From NCBI GenBank assembly GCA_026874595.1, contig CM049315.1:7188664-7252663 (forward strand): a DNA stretch of 64,000 bases, in the 5' to 3' direction. Positions 49,276 to 61,155 of the stretch are shown here, piece by piece; within the stretch, counting starts at the first letter, position 1; each line of letters opens with the position of its first letter. Under the pieces are notes generated by a model that saw only the letters and a list, made by a program, of their open reading frames with translations, was not told where the DNA came from and did no database searches. The DNA is from Sipunculus nudus (taxonomy: Eukaryota; Annelida; Sipuncula; Golfingiida; Sipunculidae). The translations under genes and the position numbers were made by a program.

Positions 49276-49287
49276 CTTGGTTTCAGT
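49276..49287 (-). other. YIPF5: YIPF5 5'UTR part of the first coding exon
   Basis: A 3' splice site CTTTGTAG lies just upstream of the start codon, 49288 being the last intron base, so only about 12 nt of leader (ACTGAAACCAAG) belong to this exon. The rest of the 5'UTR and the promoter must lie further right; I could not place that exon between 50140 and 56740. Confidence 0.6.
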
Positions 49288-49356
49288 CTACAAAGATATT
49301 AAATAATCTGTACAGATATAGTGATTCACATGCCAAGTGATATCTCAGCAGTGCCA

Positions 49357-50137
49357 AACAACAGGACTATATATAATGTGTTTAACAATAGGACTATATA
49401 TAATGTGTTTAACAACAGGACTATTTATAATGTGTTTAACAACAAGACTATATATAATGTGTTTAACAACGGGACTATATATAATGTGTTTAACAACAGG
49501 ACTATATACAATGTGTTTAACAACAGGACTATATATAATGTGTTTAACAACAGGACTATATATAATGTGTTTAACAACAGGACTATATATAATGTGTTTA
49601 ACAACAGGACTATATATAATGTGTTTAACAACAGGACTATATATAATGTGTTTAACAACAGGACTATATATAATGTGTTTAACAACAGGACTATATATAA
49701 TGTGTTTAACAACAGGACTATATATAATGTGTTTAACAACAGGACTATATATAATGTGTTTAACAACAGGACTATATATAATGTGTTTAACAACAGGACT
49801 ATATATAATGTGTTTAACAACAGGACTATATATAATGTGTTTAACAACAGGACTATATATAATGTGTTTAACAATAGGACTATATATAATGTGTTTAACA
49901 ATAGGACTATATATAGTGTGTTTAACAATAGGACTATATAATGTGTTTAACAATAGGACTATATATAATGTGTTTAACAATAGGACTATATATAATGTGT
50001 TTAACAATAGGACTATATATAATGTGTTTAACAATAGGACTATATATAATGTGTTTAACAATAGGACTATATATAATGTGTTTAACAACAGGACTATATA
50101 TAATGTGTTTAACAATAGGACTATATATAATATGTTT
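49357..50137. repeat. 27-bp minisatellite, 29 units
   Basis: Unit AACAACAGGACTATATATAA plus TGTGTTT. The span of 781 bp equals 28 units of 27 bp plus one of 25 bp that lacks a TA near 49937. Units are near-identical. The main variant is AACAAC versus AACAAT, clustered in blocks (AAC in the first two thirds, AAT after about 49870). Because 27 is divisible by 3, several frames on both strands stay open and give long artificial proteins; none should be called a gene. It lies about 70 bp upstream, in gene orientation, of the YIPF5 acceptor at 49288. Confidence 0.97.
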
Positions 50138-50787
50138 AAAGTTACCAACATTTATTCAGTTCAGATGCCAAATGTGATTGTTTATCATCAGGCACAGGAC
50201 AATATCGTCCAAGCTGTGTAAAGGGTTGAGGCTGAAGTAAGGCAGTGACTAGGTGTAGGTACTCAGGTTGCTCCAGTGCAATGAGGCATCACTGGCCATG
50301 GGGAGGGGCAGCTCAACCTCCACGCAGGGTTAAGGTTTATTGTGCATATGAATTAACCCTGCTAGCAGTGACGGACTTACACATGTTTGACCTGACATTT
50401 GACAGCCTCACCTGTATGATCAGTAAATATAAACAACATGTGACTCTTGAGCCCTTGGCACCATTTATTAAATTCTTATTCCAGCATGCAATAATGGTTA
50501 ATCCCCCAATTCATGCAGGTAATCCTTTTGCACAATGCTGAAAAGACCACTACATATGTCTCTGAACTATCACCATACATTTACATCTTCAGCAATTCTG
50601 AAAACAGTTGCATCACATAAACAATCCAAGGAAACAGGTACGCAAGTTTCTGTTTATATTTACAATACCATGTCACAGATATTACACCACAAAATATATC
50701 CACAAGTTTATCAATTATAAAACATGTTTTGCAGAAAAATACTTTTGTTGGTAATATTTAGAATGGATGTTGTTGAAGCATAGTATA
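50138..50787. other. Non-coding between minisatellite and Tigger element
   Basis: No gene recognised. It probably lies in the YIPF5 5'UTR intron. CCTCACCTGTAT at 50409-50420 would read as a minus-strand donor ACAG|GTGAGG, but nothing confirms an exon. Confidence 0.4.
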
Positions 50788-50789
50788 TA

Positions 50790-51871
50790 CAGTAGAACGC
50801 CTGTATTACGGTCACCGTCGGGACTGGATGAAATTGGCCTTAATACAGGAGTGGCCATTATACAGGACTTGACCAGGATAGGGGGTTAAAATGTAACACG
50901 AAACCAAGTTCAAATCTTGATTACAATCAACAAAATAAACGTGTGTACAGAGTATTAGTATAATTACTATTATCAATAAAAAATAAAATATTTACAAACA
51001 CGTTAACCCTATTTATAACAATTACCAACAATACATACAAATATGTTTTAAAATTGAGATCGGCTGACACCATAGATTTCTGCTAGCTGTCGGCTACTTT
51101 TCCCTCACTCTTTCTGATCAGATCTACCTTTTCTTTGAGAGCAAGTTCATCTCTTTTCTTTGTCGCCATAATGGTCAAAGTGATTGGGACAGAGTATGCT
51201 TAACATTTTATACATGTAACAATGCTTATTTAGCATTCAAAATTATTCATGTATGTGTAAATTGTGCGATGTTTGCCGCACTGTTTTCGTTTTATGTACG
51301 TGTTCACAAGGACATTAAAGAAAGCTTAAATATCCACAGTTTGCCTAACGTTTTTTTGATGACATAATCATCGGGACCCGCTGGTTGTTAATCGTCAGTT
51401 AAATGACAAACACCCTGATTAAGATCCGGCTCGCACAACTGATTCCACAACATACACGCAGGTGGGAACACAAGCCTTACTAATGTGCATACTAATGAGG
51501 CTGAGTGGGGTATTACGACGCTGGTTTCGTGTCAAACAACTCAGTTACGGTAGAGGAGTTACCTTTATCCAAGCACTCATTAACAGACAGGAATATGTGA
51601 GAGTGGACACTTGTGTAATGATATTGAGGTCAGAAGCGGCCGCTGAATTTGATGAGCCCATGTCACGGAGTCACTGCCCCTGGCCGTAATTGAGGCGTTT
51701 CCCGGCCTGCGGGACCGAGAGACCTGGCCGTAATACGGAATAGAGGAGTGACCGTAATTGACAACAAAATGATTATGAAATATAACGGTTGAAAATTTGG
51801 GACCGAAAAATCTGACCGTTATACACGTATTGACCGTTATTGAGGCGTGGCCGTTAGCAGGCGTTCTACTG
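50790..51871 (-). mobile_element. pogo/Tigger-type (Tc1/mariner superfamily) element, internally deleted
   Basis: Ends CAGTAGAACGCCTG and CAGGCGTTCTACTG are perfect inverted repeats and are flanked by TA (50788-50789, 51872-51873), the target duplication of the superfamily. The CAGT-type ends resemble Tigger elements. Subterminal copies of GGCCGTAAT, GACCGTTAT and CCTTAATACAGG repeat on both sides. The minus strand contains the start of a CENP-B-like transposase, which sets the element's sense strand. The rest of the transposase is missing, so it is non-autonomous. Confidence 0.88.
51054..51169 (-). pseudogene. Remnant of Tigger-like transposase, N-terminal CENP-B/HTH domain
   Basis: From ATG at 51169 the minus strand reads MATKKRDELALKEKVDLIRK, then after a one-base shift near the middle RQLAEIYGVSRSQF before a stop. 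This is the pattern of the N-terminal helix-turn-helix of CENP-B/Tigger/jerky proteins (basic start, EKV.LI, LA..YGVSRS). The frameshift and the missing DDE domain mark it as dead. Its position inside Tigger-type ends supports the identification. Confidence 0.75.
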
Positions 51872-52246
51872 TATATGCTTCATTTACTTGATTACTGTTA
51901 TTTATGCTTCTCAGACGAAATGGCTCCATTTTGGTGTTGAAGCATGCTGTGCGAATGAATGTGTACATGAGATCTATCCTTGACTTTCATAGACAGATCT
52001 TGTGTGTAGAACTGAGGCTGCTGGGTTACAGGTGGCCAAATTGAATTGGAGTCTAAGATAAAGCTCTTTATCTCGAGTCCGATAACCATATGGTGCAAGT
52101 TCCTGGTATATAAGCCTGGCCCTGGTGTTAAGATCTGTTACGTGTAAATCAACTGCTAAACACTGGTTAATGGAATGGTGCAGGCCTAATATCCTAGTAC
52201 AAGGCAGTCAGTATGCATTTTATGGTTTCAATCCTGACTAATTTAA

Positions 52247-52690
52247 AACAAGGGACCCATGGGTCACGGCGCTCAGCTGTTATATATGATAAAAAATATG
52301 ATTTTGAAATGAGGCACATGCTGGTTTTGTGTGGAAATAAATATAAGCTGTATTATGAGTTGTTGGTGTTTAGCTTATTTATGATTTTGATAGTTTCTTT
52401 GGAGACAGGGAAAGAGACTGATTTCATTTGTTTTATTAACAAATGGAGTGCTACTGTCATACAGATTTTGACTTGGCCATATAACTGATAAGCAGCACAT
52501 ATAAGATAAGAGTTTAACTATTTATTAAAATTTAGTAACAAATATTGTGCCAAATATAATTTCTATTAAAAATAATAAGAGAATCATATGATTTTTTAAA
52601 TAAAATATAACTGAAATGATTATTAAAATAATATAATAGAATATATTCATGAATGCATTCATGAATACATTTTGAAAGTATTTGCACTGG
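52247..52690 (+). mobile_element. Family A 5' portion (A10)
   Basis: AACAAGGGACCCATGGGTCA then CGGCGCTCAGCTG. The following 440 bases are AT-rich and do not match other copies that I can recognise. The 3' end is missing and another copy starts at 52850. Confidence 0.6.
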
Positions 52691-52709
52691 TATTCAAATA
52701 CTTTCATTT

Positions 52710-52849
52710 TTACCTGAATTCCCATTCTTATGCAAGAAATTTTATAATGGAGCACATATTCATATTCATATACATTTGCAAAGTATTTGCACCATGTCTG
52801 GTATTTATTCAGTTTTAGCAAAACAATGATGTTGAGAATCCAGAATATA
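52710..52849 (+). repeat. Short dispersed repeat shared with 3540-3672
   Basis: CCTGAATTCCCATTCTTATG through ATGATGTTGAGAATCCAGAA occurs here and at 3540-3672 with small differences. In both places it sits next to a family A element, suggesting it was the pre-existing site or part of a larger family. Confidence 0.8.
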
Positions 52850-54706
52850 AACAAAGGACCCATGGGTCACGACACCCAGTTTAAGTTCGAAATTTTTGCA
52901 AATGCAATTATGAAAAATATTCTATTGTAATGTTTTTCATTTATATAAGCATATGAGAAGCTAAGAGGAAAGGGCCCTCCTACTTGGTTATAGTAAAGTT
53001 CTCAATATATGATTGCAAACTAATACTCTGACAAGACTGTCATGAAGAAAAACAGTAACAGTTTTGAGATACTGTGATGCATATGAAAAATTTACAGATG
53101 GACAGGAAATTGGACAGAATGGACTAATACCTTTATTTCACTTTCAAGGGAATAATGCATATAAGTTTATATATAAGCCTATTTTTTTAGCATATCCACT
53201 TTTTCCATTAAGAAGTTTTTATCTGATTCATTTTTTTTTATTTACAAGTGTTATAAATTTGTAATATAAAAACTGAAAATATAAGTTAAAATATTAGAAT
53301 TCTAAGTTGCAATCTCTATATATCATACTGGGTCATATTATGCATACACATATATTTTATTATTTTTAAATCAAATGTTTAAACTGAATGTAAAAGAAAA
53401 TAATGCCACAACATGGCATCTACAAAATTATTCCTTGAATCCCTATTAAAAAGTTTTGCACATTGGAGTTTTCAGTACATGCTTAATTTTATTCACCGGA
53501 ATAAAATTAAAGATTCAGTAAATTTGATAAAATAAAAACATCTTTTCAAATAAAGTATACACACTGTTGATTGAATGAGGGACAAACAATATCATTATGC
53601 TAATTACAATCTCAGCTATAATTAATTACTGGAATTAATAGTCAATTTCTCACCTGGTGAAGTTTTACTCTTCTGAAGTAAAGCATTAATTATCTGATGA
53701 ACACCCACACTTTCATAGCAATACATCACTTTGTGGACACAATTAAATGTGCACTTTAATCATTGTAACCCTGATGGTACAATACAAAATCTAAAATAAA
53801 GCATGTCCAAGAATAAAATAAAATACAGAAAATTATAACATTCATCTAGTTTATGCACCAGCTGGGGGGATGAGTGTAGGGCAGAGGGGATGCCTGCTAG
53901 TAGTTGCCAAGCTGGGCCAAGGCAAGCTGCCTGGGTGGGTTACATAATGCAAGTGAAGGCTGTACTACTAGGTGGGCCAGATGTAAACAACACCTGACAT
54001 GGTGTATGAAAACTTGAATAAAAGCTTCTCTTTTCAAACAATTACTTTGAAATTTCAGATTTTTAAATATTAAATCCTTATGTATATATGCTGTGAAAAT
54101 TAAATCAACAGTGCTTACAGGGAAAAAATTTGCCACTGCCAAAGTTGAACAAAATTTTAGGTATTGATTTTTTATTTATGCTAATAACTTGAAAAATTTG
54201 CAAAATTCAGATCTAATTTTGGGTAAACAATTGAATCTTGATTAAATAAAGTTATATTCCTGAAAAAAAGCTTCCAGCTTCAGCAATTCTCATGTTAAAT
54301 GAGCAAATATATTTCTTGATTTTTAAATAATTGCATTATATTTGGGCCTATAACTTCAAAATAATACCCAATATTGACCTAATTTTTGGTATGTGCACAG
54401 AAAATGTATGGAAAAATATGAATACTAAATATGATCAAAAACAGATCAGTGGTTTTGATATTAGGCAGCCTTGAAGTGTAACAATGGCTTTTTTATGGAA
54501 AACGGAGGTTTTTTCTTAATATCTCGAAGGAACGACGTTCTAATGACCCAATTTTCGGTATGGTAGGAGATTTTGGGGACATCTAATGGTATGCAGAATT
54601 TTGGATTCGTAGGTCCAACGGTTTTAAAATGTGCCCTGTTAACGGCCGGACGACGGACAAAGGACCACGACTATAGCTCAGATGACTTACAGTCAGCTGA
54701 GCTAAA
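52850..54706 (+). mobile_element. Family A element, full length (A11)
   Basis: Starts AACAAAGGACCCATGGGTCA and ends AGCTCAGATGACTTACAGTC then AGCTGAGCTAAAA. It matches A8 but contains about 430 extra bases (roughly 53665-54100). The tail has GCCGGACGACGGACAAAGGA before the terminal hairpin. Confidence 0.85.
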
Positions 54707-55428
54707 AATCATAACTGTATTATTTACAAGATACTCAGTTTTTATCTTATAGTTTGATTCAATCGGGCCACAAGTATAGTTGGGAAAGTGGCGAACAGTT
54801 GTATGAGCACTTGGATACACCACTGGGAGCCTCGCTGACTCTAGGGACTGAGAGCAGACCAACCAATGCCCTTATAACCAGTGTTAACAGGTGTTTATTA
54901 TGCCAGCGGTCACTCTTCACAGCCGGGCCCATTGAAACACAATGTAATAATATTCTAGCTGACAATCATGCGATTCAGCAAAGCTATCAGTAAGGTCATC
55001 AAGTCCACCTGTTCGACTGTTCTTCTCTGTCCCTACTGAACTCGCTGACATGCCTCTGGTAAAAAGGTCAATAAATGTTTAAAAATGATGATCCAAGTTT
55101 TAGTTCCTATAGAAACCATGAAACACATACTTATTGGTGTTAAAATCGTATAATCCTATACTGTTTGGCAGTAAACAGGCAGTCAAAGAAGATGCAACAG
55201 TTCTTCCGTGGCTTATATTGTAGAAACTCTCACCTACAGCTATTGGACTCAATATATGGCAGGGCCTAATAATATTGAGTCTGTGTAAACCGGGCTAGGT
55301 TGCAGGATGGTTCCTAGATTTGGAAACCACCAGCATGCTACTATGAAAAACTCATGCACCTGTTTGTGACATGAAACTTGTGTGAACAAAAAACATTATA
55401 ATATTTAGCCGCATGTATCTCAATTTAC
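54707..55428. other. Non-coding, no recognised feature
   Basis: Moderately GC-richer near 54780-55030; open frames there overlap on both strands without recognisable domains. Confidence 0.4.
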
Positions 55429-56118
55429 GCTCTTAACACAGCGCTTTACCTATAGGCCTGCTACCTATATCTTAAGTGCTGTTTGTTATGACCTCATATC
55501 CTGAAATGCTACACCAGAGGGGAGCCCTGTATTTTTGTCCAATCAGATGAGACCTTGTGCTGGAAGACACAGCCAAGTGAGGAATACACGGAGCCAGTGT
55601 TGTTCATTTCATTTTGAGTGACAGCTCATTGCCCCGGTAACCATCTGAACAGGCCACAGGCTCAGAGAGAATGGCCCCAGACATGGTTTGATTAGGGCCT
55701 TGGGCACATAAGATACCCAGCCGGTGAGCTGTAATTCAAACAAAACGTAACAACAAAGGCTGTGTGCACACCTTGCTGGCTGGTTTCAGTTCTGCAGATA
55801 ACAGATACATTGCTTTGCTAACACGGTCATAATGTCATAATCCAATTGGTCAATGATGCAAGAATGCAGAGGGAGCAATTAAAATTCTACCATAAACTGT
55901 CATCAAGCAGTGCTTGAAGTGCAGCTATGGGCGGAGCCAGGATGCCTGTTGAGTGTTTGTTTATTGGCATCTGGTTGGCTGCTTGTCACATCTTACGCAC
56001 GTTTTTTTCAGCAGACAACAAAGTGCCATCTGGTGTCTAAATGTATCAGAAACGGTCAAAGCTGGCAGCATGAAAATCAGTTGCTTCTTTAGAAGTGCAA
56101 GATTTCCGCTGCCTCGGT
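55429..56118 (+). repeat. Dispersed repeat, copy 2, with internal insertion
   Basis: Same orientation as 34681-35086. The match is interrupted between about 55690 and 55925, where 240 bases absent from copy 1 lie. Function unknown; no open frame or clear termini. Confidence 0.78.
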
Positions 56119-56689
56119 TGCGTAATCTCGATTTTGCCGCTTCTTTTCTCCTGCCTCTTACTTCTTCACTACATGAATTCTTATCATCATATCAAACGTG
56201 TATGAGTGATTCTACAGTTGCTCCACTTAATTTATTTGACAAATGAATATTGATATAAATTCATAAACCTATAATATAGGTGTAAAAATTCCTATTAGTT
56301 TTATTTTTTAATTGTAGGCTATACAGGGCTGTTTGGATGTATGAATTTTTACTTCCCGACTCATTAGTAGTAGTATAACAGAGTCGGATATCTAGGTACT
56401 GATTGTAAAGACGTGCCCCCATAATAATCCCAAGCTGAGTGATGATGTTGTCAGGTTGACAATGATGACAGTTTGAAGCCAACAACGTTGTTCACAGAGC
56501 GATAATAAAAGAAGTTACACTAAAAAGGCATTTTATCAATATTCTCCGCCCGGAGTTCGTTCTTCAGTTGTAGCAAACGGATAAATAATACTTGTGATAA
56601 TTACTCAATGATCAGTTAAGGTGGTAATTGAAAACAGGAGTTCTTACTGTTTCTTTCACTTAGTTTGTGTACTGTTTACGTGGAGTAGT

Positions 56690-56745
56690 GGCAGGCTTCG
56701 GCCGAAAGGTGTCGCCAGCAGTGAGCTACTTCCGGCCGGTCTCTT
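56690..56745 (+). promoter_or_regulatory. Probable RPL9 core promoter with ETS/GABP-like site
   Basis: A GC-richer, CpG-containing patch in an AT-rich region immediately before the pyrimidine tract. ACTTCCGGCC around 56728 fits the ETS/GABP consensus that is common in metazoan ribosomal protein promoters. No TATA box is seen at the usual distance, also typical. Inference from motif and position only. Confidence 0.5.
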
Positions 56746-56769
56746 CCGTCGGCCATAGTTAAAAACAGG
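56741..56769 (+). other. RPL9: Probable RPL9 non-coding exon 1 with 5'TOP start
   Basis: The RPL9 start-codon exon begins with an acceptor (TTCTTTACAG) only 8 nt before ATG, so a leader exon must lie upstream. At 56741 a pyrimidine tract CTCTTCCGTC, the expected form of a terminal oligopyrimidine transcription start, is followed 29 nt later by a donor GTGAGG. Splicing would give a leader of about 37 nt, typical for ribosomal protein mRNAs, and an intron of 1.67 kb. The start point is inferred, not observed. Confidence 0.6.
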
Positions 56770-57129
56770 GTGAGGATCTGCGTGCCTTGTTAAACTATCG
56801 AAACAAAATCATCCATACATACACACATCGGACAAATCTGACGCGGCATTCTGAAATAAATGTATTATATCTTTCATAATCAGTTAAGATTTTAGTGTAT
56901 TATCGATTATTTAACCTGTGACTGGCAAACAAATTTAGCCATGATCTTCATATAGATGCATGATTCTGTTATGTTTGTTAAATTGGGTGTCGTGTTCGTA
57001 GGTATAATGTAAAGGTGTTCAGATTCAAAATGCGTTTGGTTCTGTTGCATATGTGCTTTCAGTTGAGCCTTTAACATTAAAGCGAAAGGGAGGGTGATAA
57101 GGTCAAAAACTCCTTCATGTCAGAGCCAA

Positions 57130-57150
57130 GCCCCCCCCCCCCCCCCCCCG
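57130..57150. repeat. Poly-C run in RPL9 intron 1
   Basis: About 20 consecutive C, 360 bp downstream of the inferred exon 1 donor. Confidence 0.9.
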
Positions 57151-58444
57151 GGTCTTCGGCTTTGGTATATTAATTACTTGCTGATAAACCCGGTATCCCG
57201 GGCTTATTACCAGGGTTTGTAAGATAAATTCACTCATATGAAAAATGCTGGCTCAGTTTTTTAATTCTAAAAGTAAAAAGAAAATATAGATTTTCAGTGG
57301 GATACTGTCATATTCAGATAAGTACAAATATTTTTTTGCATATATTTTGTGGCGCTGCATTCACAGCCAAAGGCAGTTCAGCTGTTTTTGACAAATACCT
57401 TCACGCAGATCATAAAAATTTGCAAAAATCACTTGAAATGATGTGTACATTAAAATAATTAATCTCATATCGGTGAGGACACTGCAAGATAATAACTTTT
57501 ATTTTTAAATAAGTTATCGCATAGTATTACATGCAACATGGTTTTAGAGAACATTGCAAACAAAGGTAAACCAAATTCCTTATCAGATGATATACACATT
57601 TAATTTTTGGTCTGGTGAATGTGGCATCCTGTTGGATATTTTCCACCCAGCCAACCTCAGTTGATTACATTTTTATTTTGAGTTTACTGATCACAAAATA
57701 GTCTTTTATAGGCTATATAACTACAGCATCCTCTTAATATTATGACATAAAGATAGCTAAGCTGTATCCCCATTGCCTGGAAATTTAGAATGTGTCACCA
57801 GACTGCCAACTGATTGCTGTCCTGGAGCCTGCCAACATTACATTTTATTTGCATCACGCCAGCTCGCGGACCTTTGCCCGCAGGGTGCCTGAGCAGAGTG
57901 CTGTCAGTGTTAACAAAATGTAGTAACATTAGCTGGCCTGAGTTCTACACTTGGCTAGTAGATGACAGATTGTTTTCCTGGAGATAGGGATATGGGTACA
58001 ATGAGTCCTTAATGTCAAAATAGATTGAGGAAGTAGGAACATATTAGATGATGAAGTGGAAACATAATAGGACCTATTATTTATTAAGAGTAGGAAAATG
58101 TTTAAAGTATATTTAAACAGAAATTGTGATTCAACAGGAGAATCAGATCAGCCTGTGTTTAGTTTTCAAGTTATTAGGGTATAGCTGCAGAGCTCTTATG
58201 AAATTTGCAGGCTTTCCACCTTGTCAGTCCCCAACCATGTATTATGAGAAATAGGCACTGCCTCTACTATTTCTATTTATCCTTAAACATAATATGATAT
58301 TAATTACCCATCTCAACATGAATTTTGTGGAGTGTCAGTCCATTTGTACAACACCCATAACTTTTGCAAATGGTATACCACTAGTAGATCTATTTGATAA
58401 AACACTCCTGTTAACTGTTTGTTTTGTTCTTTACAGGGGTCAAA

Positions 58445-60410
58445 ATGAAGACCATCCAGGCCAACCAGTTAGTGACCATACCAGATGATGGTAAGTTGGG
58501 AGTTGGTTTTTATATACCTTACCATCAAATTAATATTCCAGATGATGGTTATCTGGAAATTGTTTGATCATCCAACTGGATAGTGAATATTCCCAGTGGT
58601 AGCAGGGCCTGAGATTGAGGTTTAATAAGGCAAATTATAAAAAAAAGTGGTACCTAGGCAGATTGATTTTTCTCATACATCTTGACTTGACAAATGGATA
58701 TCACAAGCATGTGTCCAAGGATACAAATTGATTCCTCATTGTTGAATTAATGCCTTTATCATCCTTAAATAACTGATTAAATAATTTAAAAGATAATTTT
58801 AATACAATTATTACTCATTTTAATAACTGCATTTACCAGTTACATGTTTTAAATGACTTGCTAAATTTTCATTACAGTGGAGGTCAAAGTTACCTCACGT
58901 AAGGTGACAGTCAAGGGACCCCGTGGTACACTGCGTCGTAGCTTCCGCCATCTCGGGGTGGATATCCGCAAAATAAAGAAGAATCAGCTGTTGGTTGAGA
59001 AATGGTTCGGTATCCACAAAGAACTGGCTGCTGTCAGAACAGTTTGCTCACACATTGAGAACATGTTCAAGGGTGTTCGCCAGGTGGGTACATTTAAAAC
59101 AAATTACAGACCTGATGTTTCTTTAGTTCATATTTTGTGGTTGACTCCATATATATATCCCAGGTAAAGTTTTCACAATTTCCCTTTTCAATGTTTCACA
59201 GGGAATGCATTTGCTTGCTTATCCCAACAAGGAAGCTTAACAGTAGATTAGTGTATGAATTATATCTAAATTGATCAAGGGGGATGGGATAATATGTCTT
59301 GAACAGGCATAAAATCTGAATTTAATTTTTACTCGAGAGAACAGCGAAAAAAATGGAAATTGAAAATGGATTAAAGAGGGGGGGGTTATTTGTAATACTA
59401 ATGTGGGAACAGAGTGCAAAAAAGTTCAGGATAGATGTTTTTTAATTATTATCCATAATATTTTTTTGAAGTGAGACTGGTCTGTCTGTATGAATGTTAT
59501 GTGTGTTTGTGAGTATGATTTGAGAACTATTTCTGGTTATAAAAATTTGGGATTTGTTGTGTTCCTGTTATGTAAGGGTTAACTAATAAATAGAGCTTTA
59601 GTATAATATGTGTCAAACTGTATTATCCCCATTGCTGCCATGTGCCTGTAGTTTGTGACTTTTTATGAAATGGGGGAATTATTTTGCAAAAAAGAGCTTA
59701 GTGAGTGAAGAGAGACCACAGCTGCTGCCAGGATCCTGATCGAATTGTGCTATGTACCCAGCAGGTGTAGTTCAAAATCTCCATCCCAGTCCACTGCCAG
59801 AGCAAAACTACCCCTTTATACTAGTGATTGGCCCTGTAATCGTGCCAGGACGAAGAAATTTTGGTGTCCATAATAGGAAAGAATCTCTCAATTTAAAGTA
59901 TATATTTTTAGGTACTTTGATTACTTCTATAAACTATTCCATAGGTAATGCCCTAACCCTTCCCAAAATTGCATTAAGAACCTATACAGAATGTTTTGTA
60001 TATAATTGCTGATGGGCTTTGGCACCAAGGGTAAAACATGGTGACACACATGATTCATAAAAGAAATACCTTTAATAGGCTATGCATATATATTTTTGTG
60101 TCTATAATTTTAGGTGGCATTTTTGCAGTATTTTTGTGATGCTATGTTTAGGTTTGTTTTTCTGTAGTACTGTTACATGAACATTTATTTTTACAGGGCT
60201 ACAAATACAAGATGAGAAGTGTGTATGCTCATTTCCCCATCAACATTGCCATCAGTGATGATAAAACTGTTGTGGAACTGAGAAACTTCCTGGGAGAGAA
60301 ATTCACACGCCGTGTAACCATGTTGCCTGGTGTTAAGTGTGCTCCCTCTCCAGCCCAGAAAGATGAGATCATCCTTGAAGGAAATGATATCGAACTCGTC
60401 TCCAGATCAG
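58445..60410 (+). CDS. RPL9: Ribosomal protein L9 (uL6), partial, three coding exons
   Basis: Cytosolic 60S ribosomal protein. Coding exons are 58445-58490 (ATG in GTCAAAATGAAG; the exon starts at 58437), 58878-59083 and 60197-60410, with GT-AG introns. Lengths 46, 206 and 214 nt join in phase to give 155 codons plus one base. The start MKTIQANQ, then [50 protein letters not shown] and [17 protein letters not shown] follow animal RPL9 in order. Animal RPL9 is about 190 residues, so roughly 35 C-terminal residues (the segment after IELVSRSA) are missing; I saw no matching exon to 64000. The protein sits near the GTPase-associated centre of the large subunit (family knowledge). The frame is intact, so this looks like the functional gene and not a processed copy. 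Confidence 0.93.
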
Positions 60411-60759
60411 GTAGGCAACAGGATCATGACACTCAGTTTACAACTTATCACTGTGTTTCCATGTGCACTTGTGTGCATATATGCATGAAATAATAGGTGT
60501 TTTCATGTGCGCATATATGCCTGAACTGGCAGACATATTTGTTCAGTGGATCTAGCTGGTTTTCCACAAAAGGATGGTGAAGTGACATCATTTTACTCCA
60601 GATCCTTGAGTAAATTGCAGACCCTATGTATGAAAATAGTCACAAAAGCAATTTTCACACATATTCGCTGACAGACACATTGAAACACCCCAGTTACAAA
60701 AGCATACGAACAATTTTTCAGGCATATATAATAGGCCATTTTCACAAAAAGTGACAAAT

Positions 60760-61155
60760 AACGGTAAAGACATTTTCTAAAATTTTTTTAATCAGGAATT
60801 ACAATATTTTTACACAGAAATAAAATATATGTCCTCACAAAATGTGTGTAGAAAAAGCAAAGCTAGATTAGAAAATTCAACAGAAATGATACAAAAAATA
60901 TTTTTTCCATTTTGTCTTTGCCGTTATGACTAACGGTAAAGACATGAAGTTTATATTTATACCATTAAAAAGATGTAAACAATATTTAAATTTATTAAAA
61001 GTCAGTCATGAGTCAGGGTAACATAATATTTTTTCAGTTAAAGATAATTCACTAACACAAAATTAATCATGAGCTGAATAACAATATAAATTGTTTGGAA
61101 TAATTAACCTTGACGTCTTTAACGTTATCAGTTGAAGTCTTTACCATTATCTCAT
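60760..61155. repeat. Nested inverted repeat of GGTAAAGAC motifs
   Basis: AACGGTAAAGACA occurs at about 60763 and 60933, and its inverse (GTCTTTAACGTTATC, GTCTTTACCATTATC) at about 61125 and 61141, giving two copies in each orientation around an AT-rich centre. It lies in the intron after RPL9 codon 155. Confidence 0.6.

Noticed and set aside
49345-50151. 268-codon minus-strand repeat protein
   Set aside because: Minisatellite translation, open only because the unit is a multiple of three.
58535-58615. Possible C/D snoRNA in an RPL9 intron (ATGATGG and CTGA words)
   Set aside because: C box does not match RTGATGA and no terminal stem is visible.
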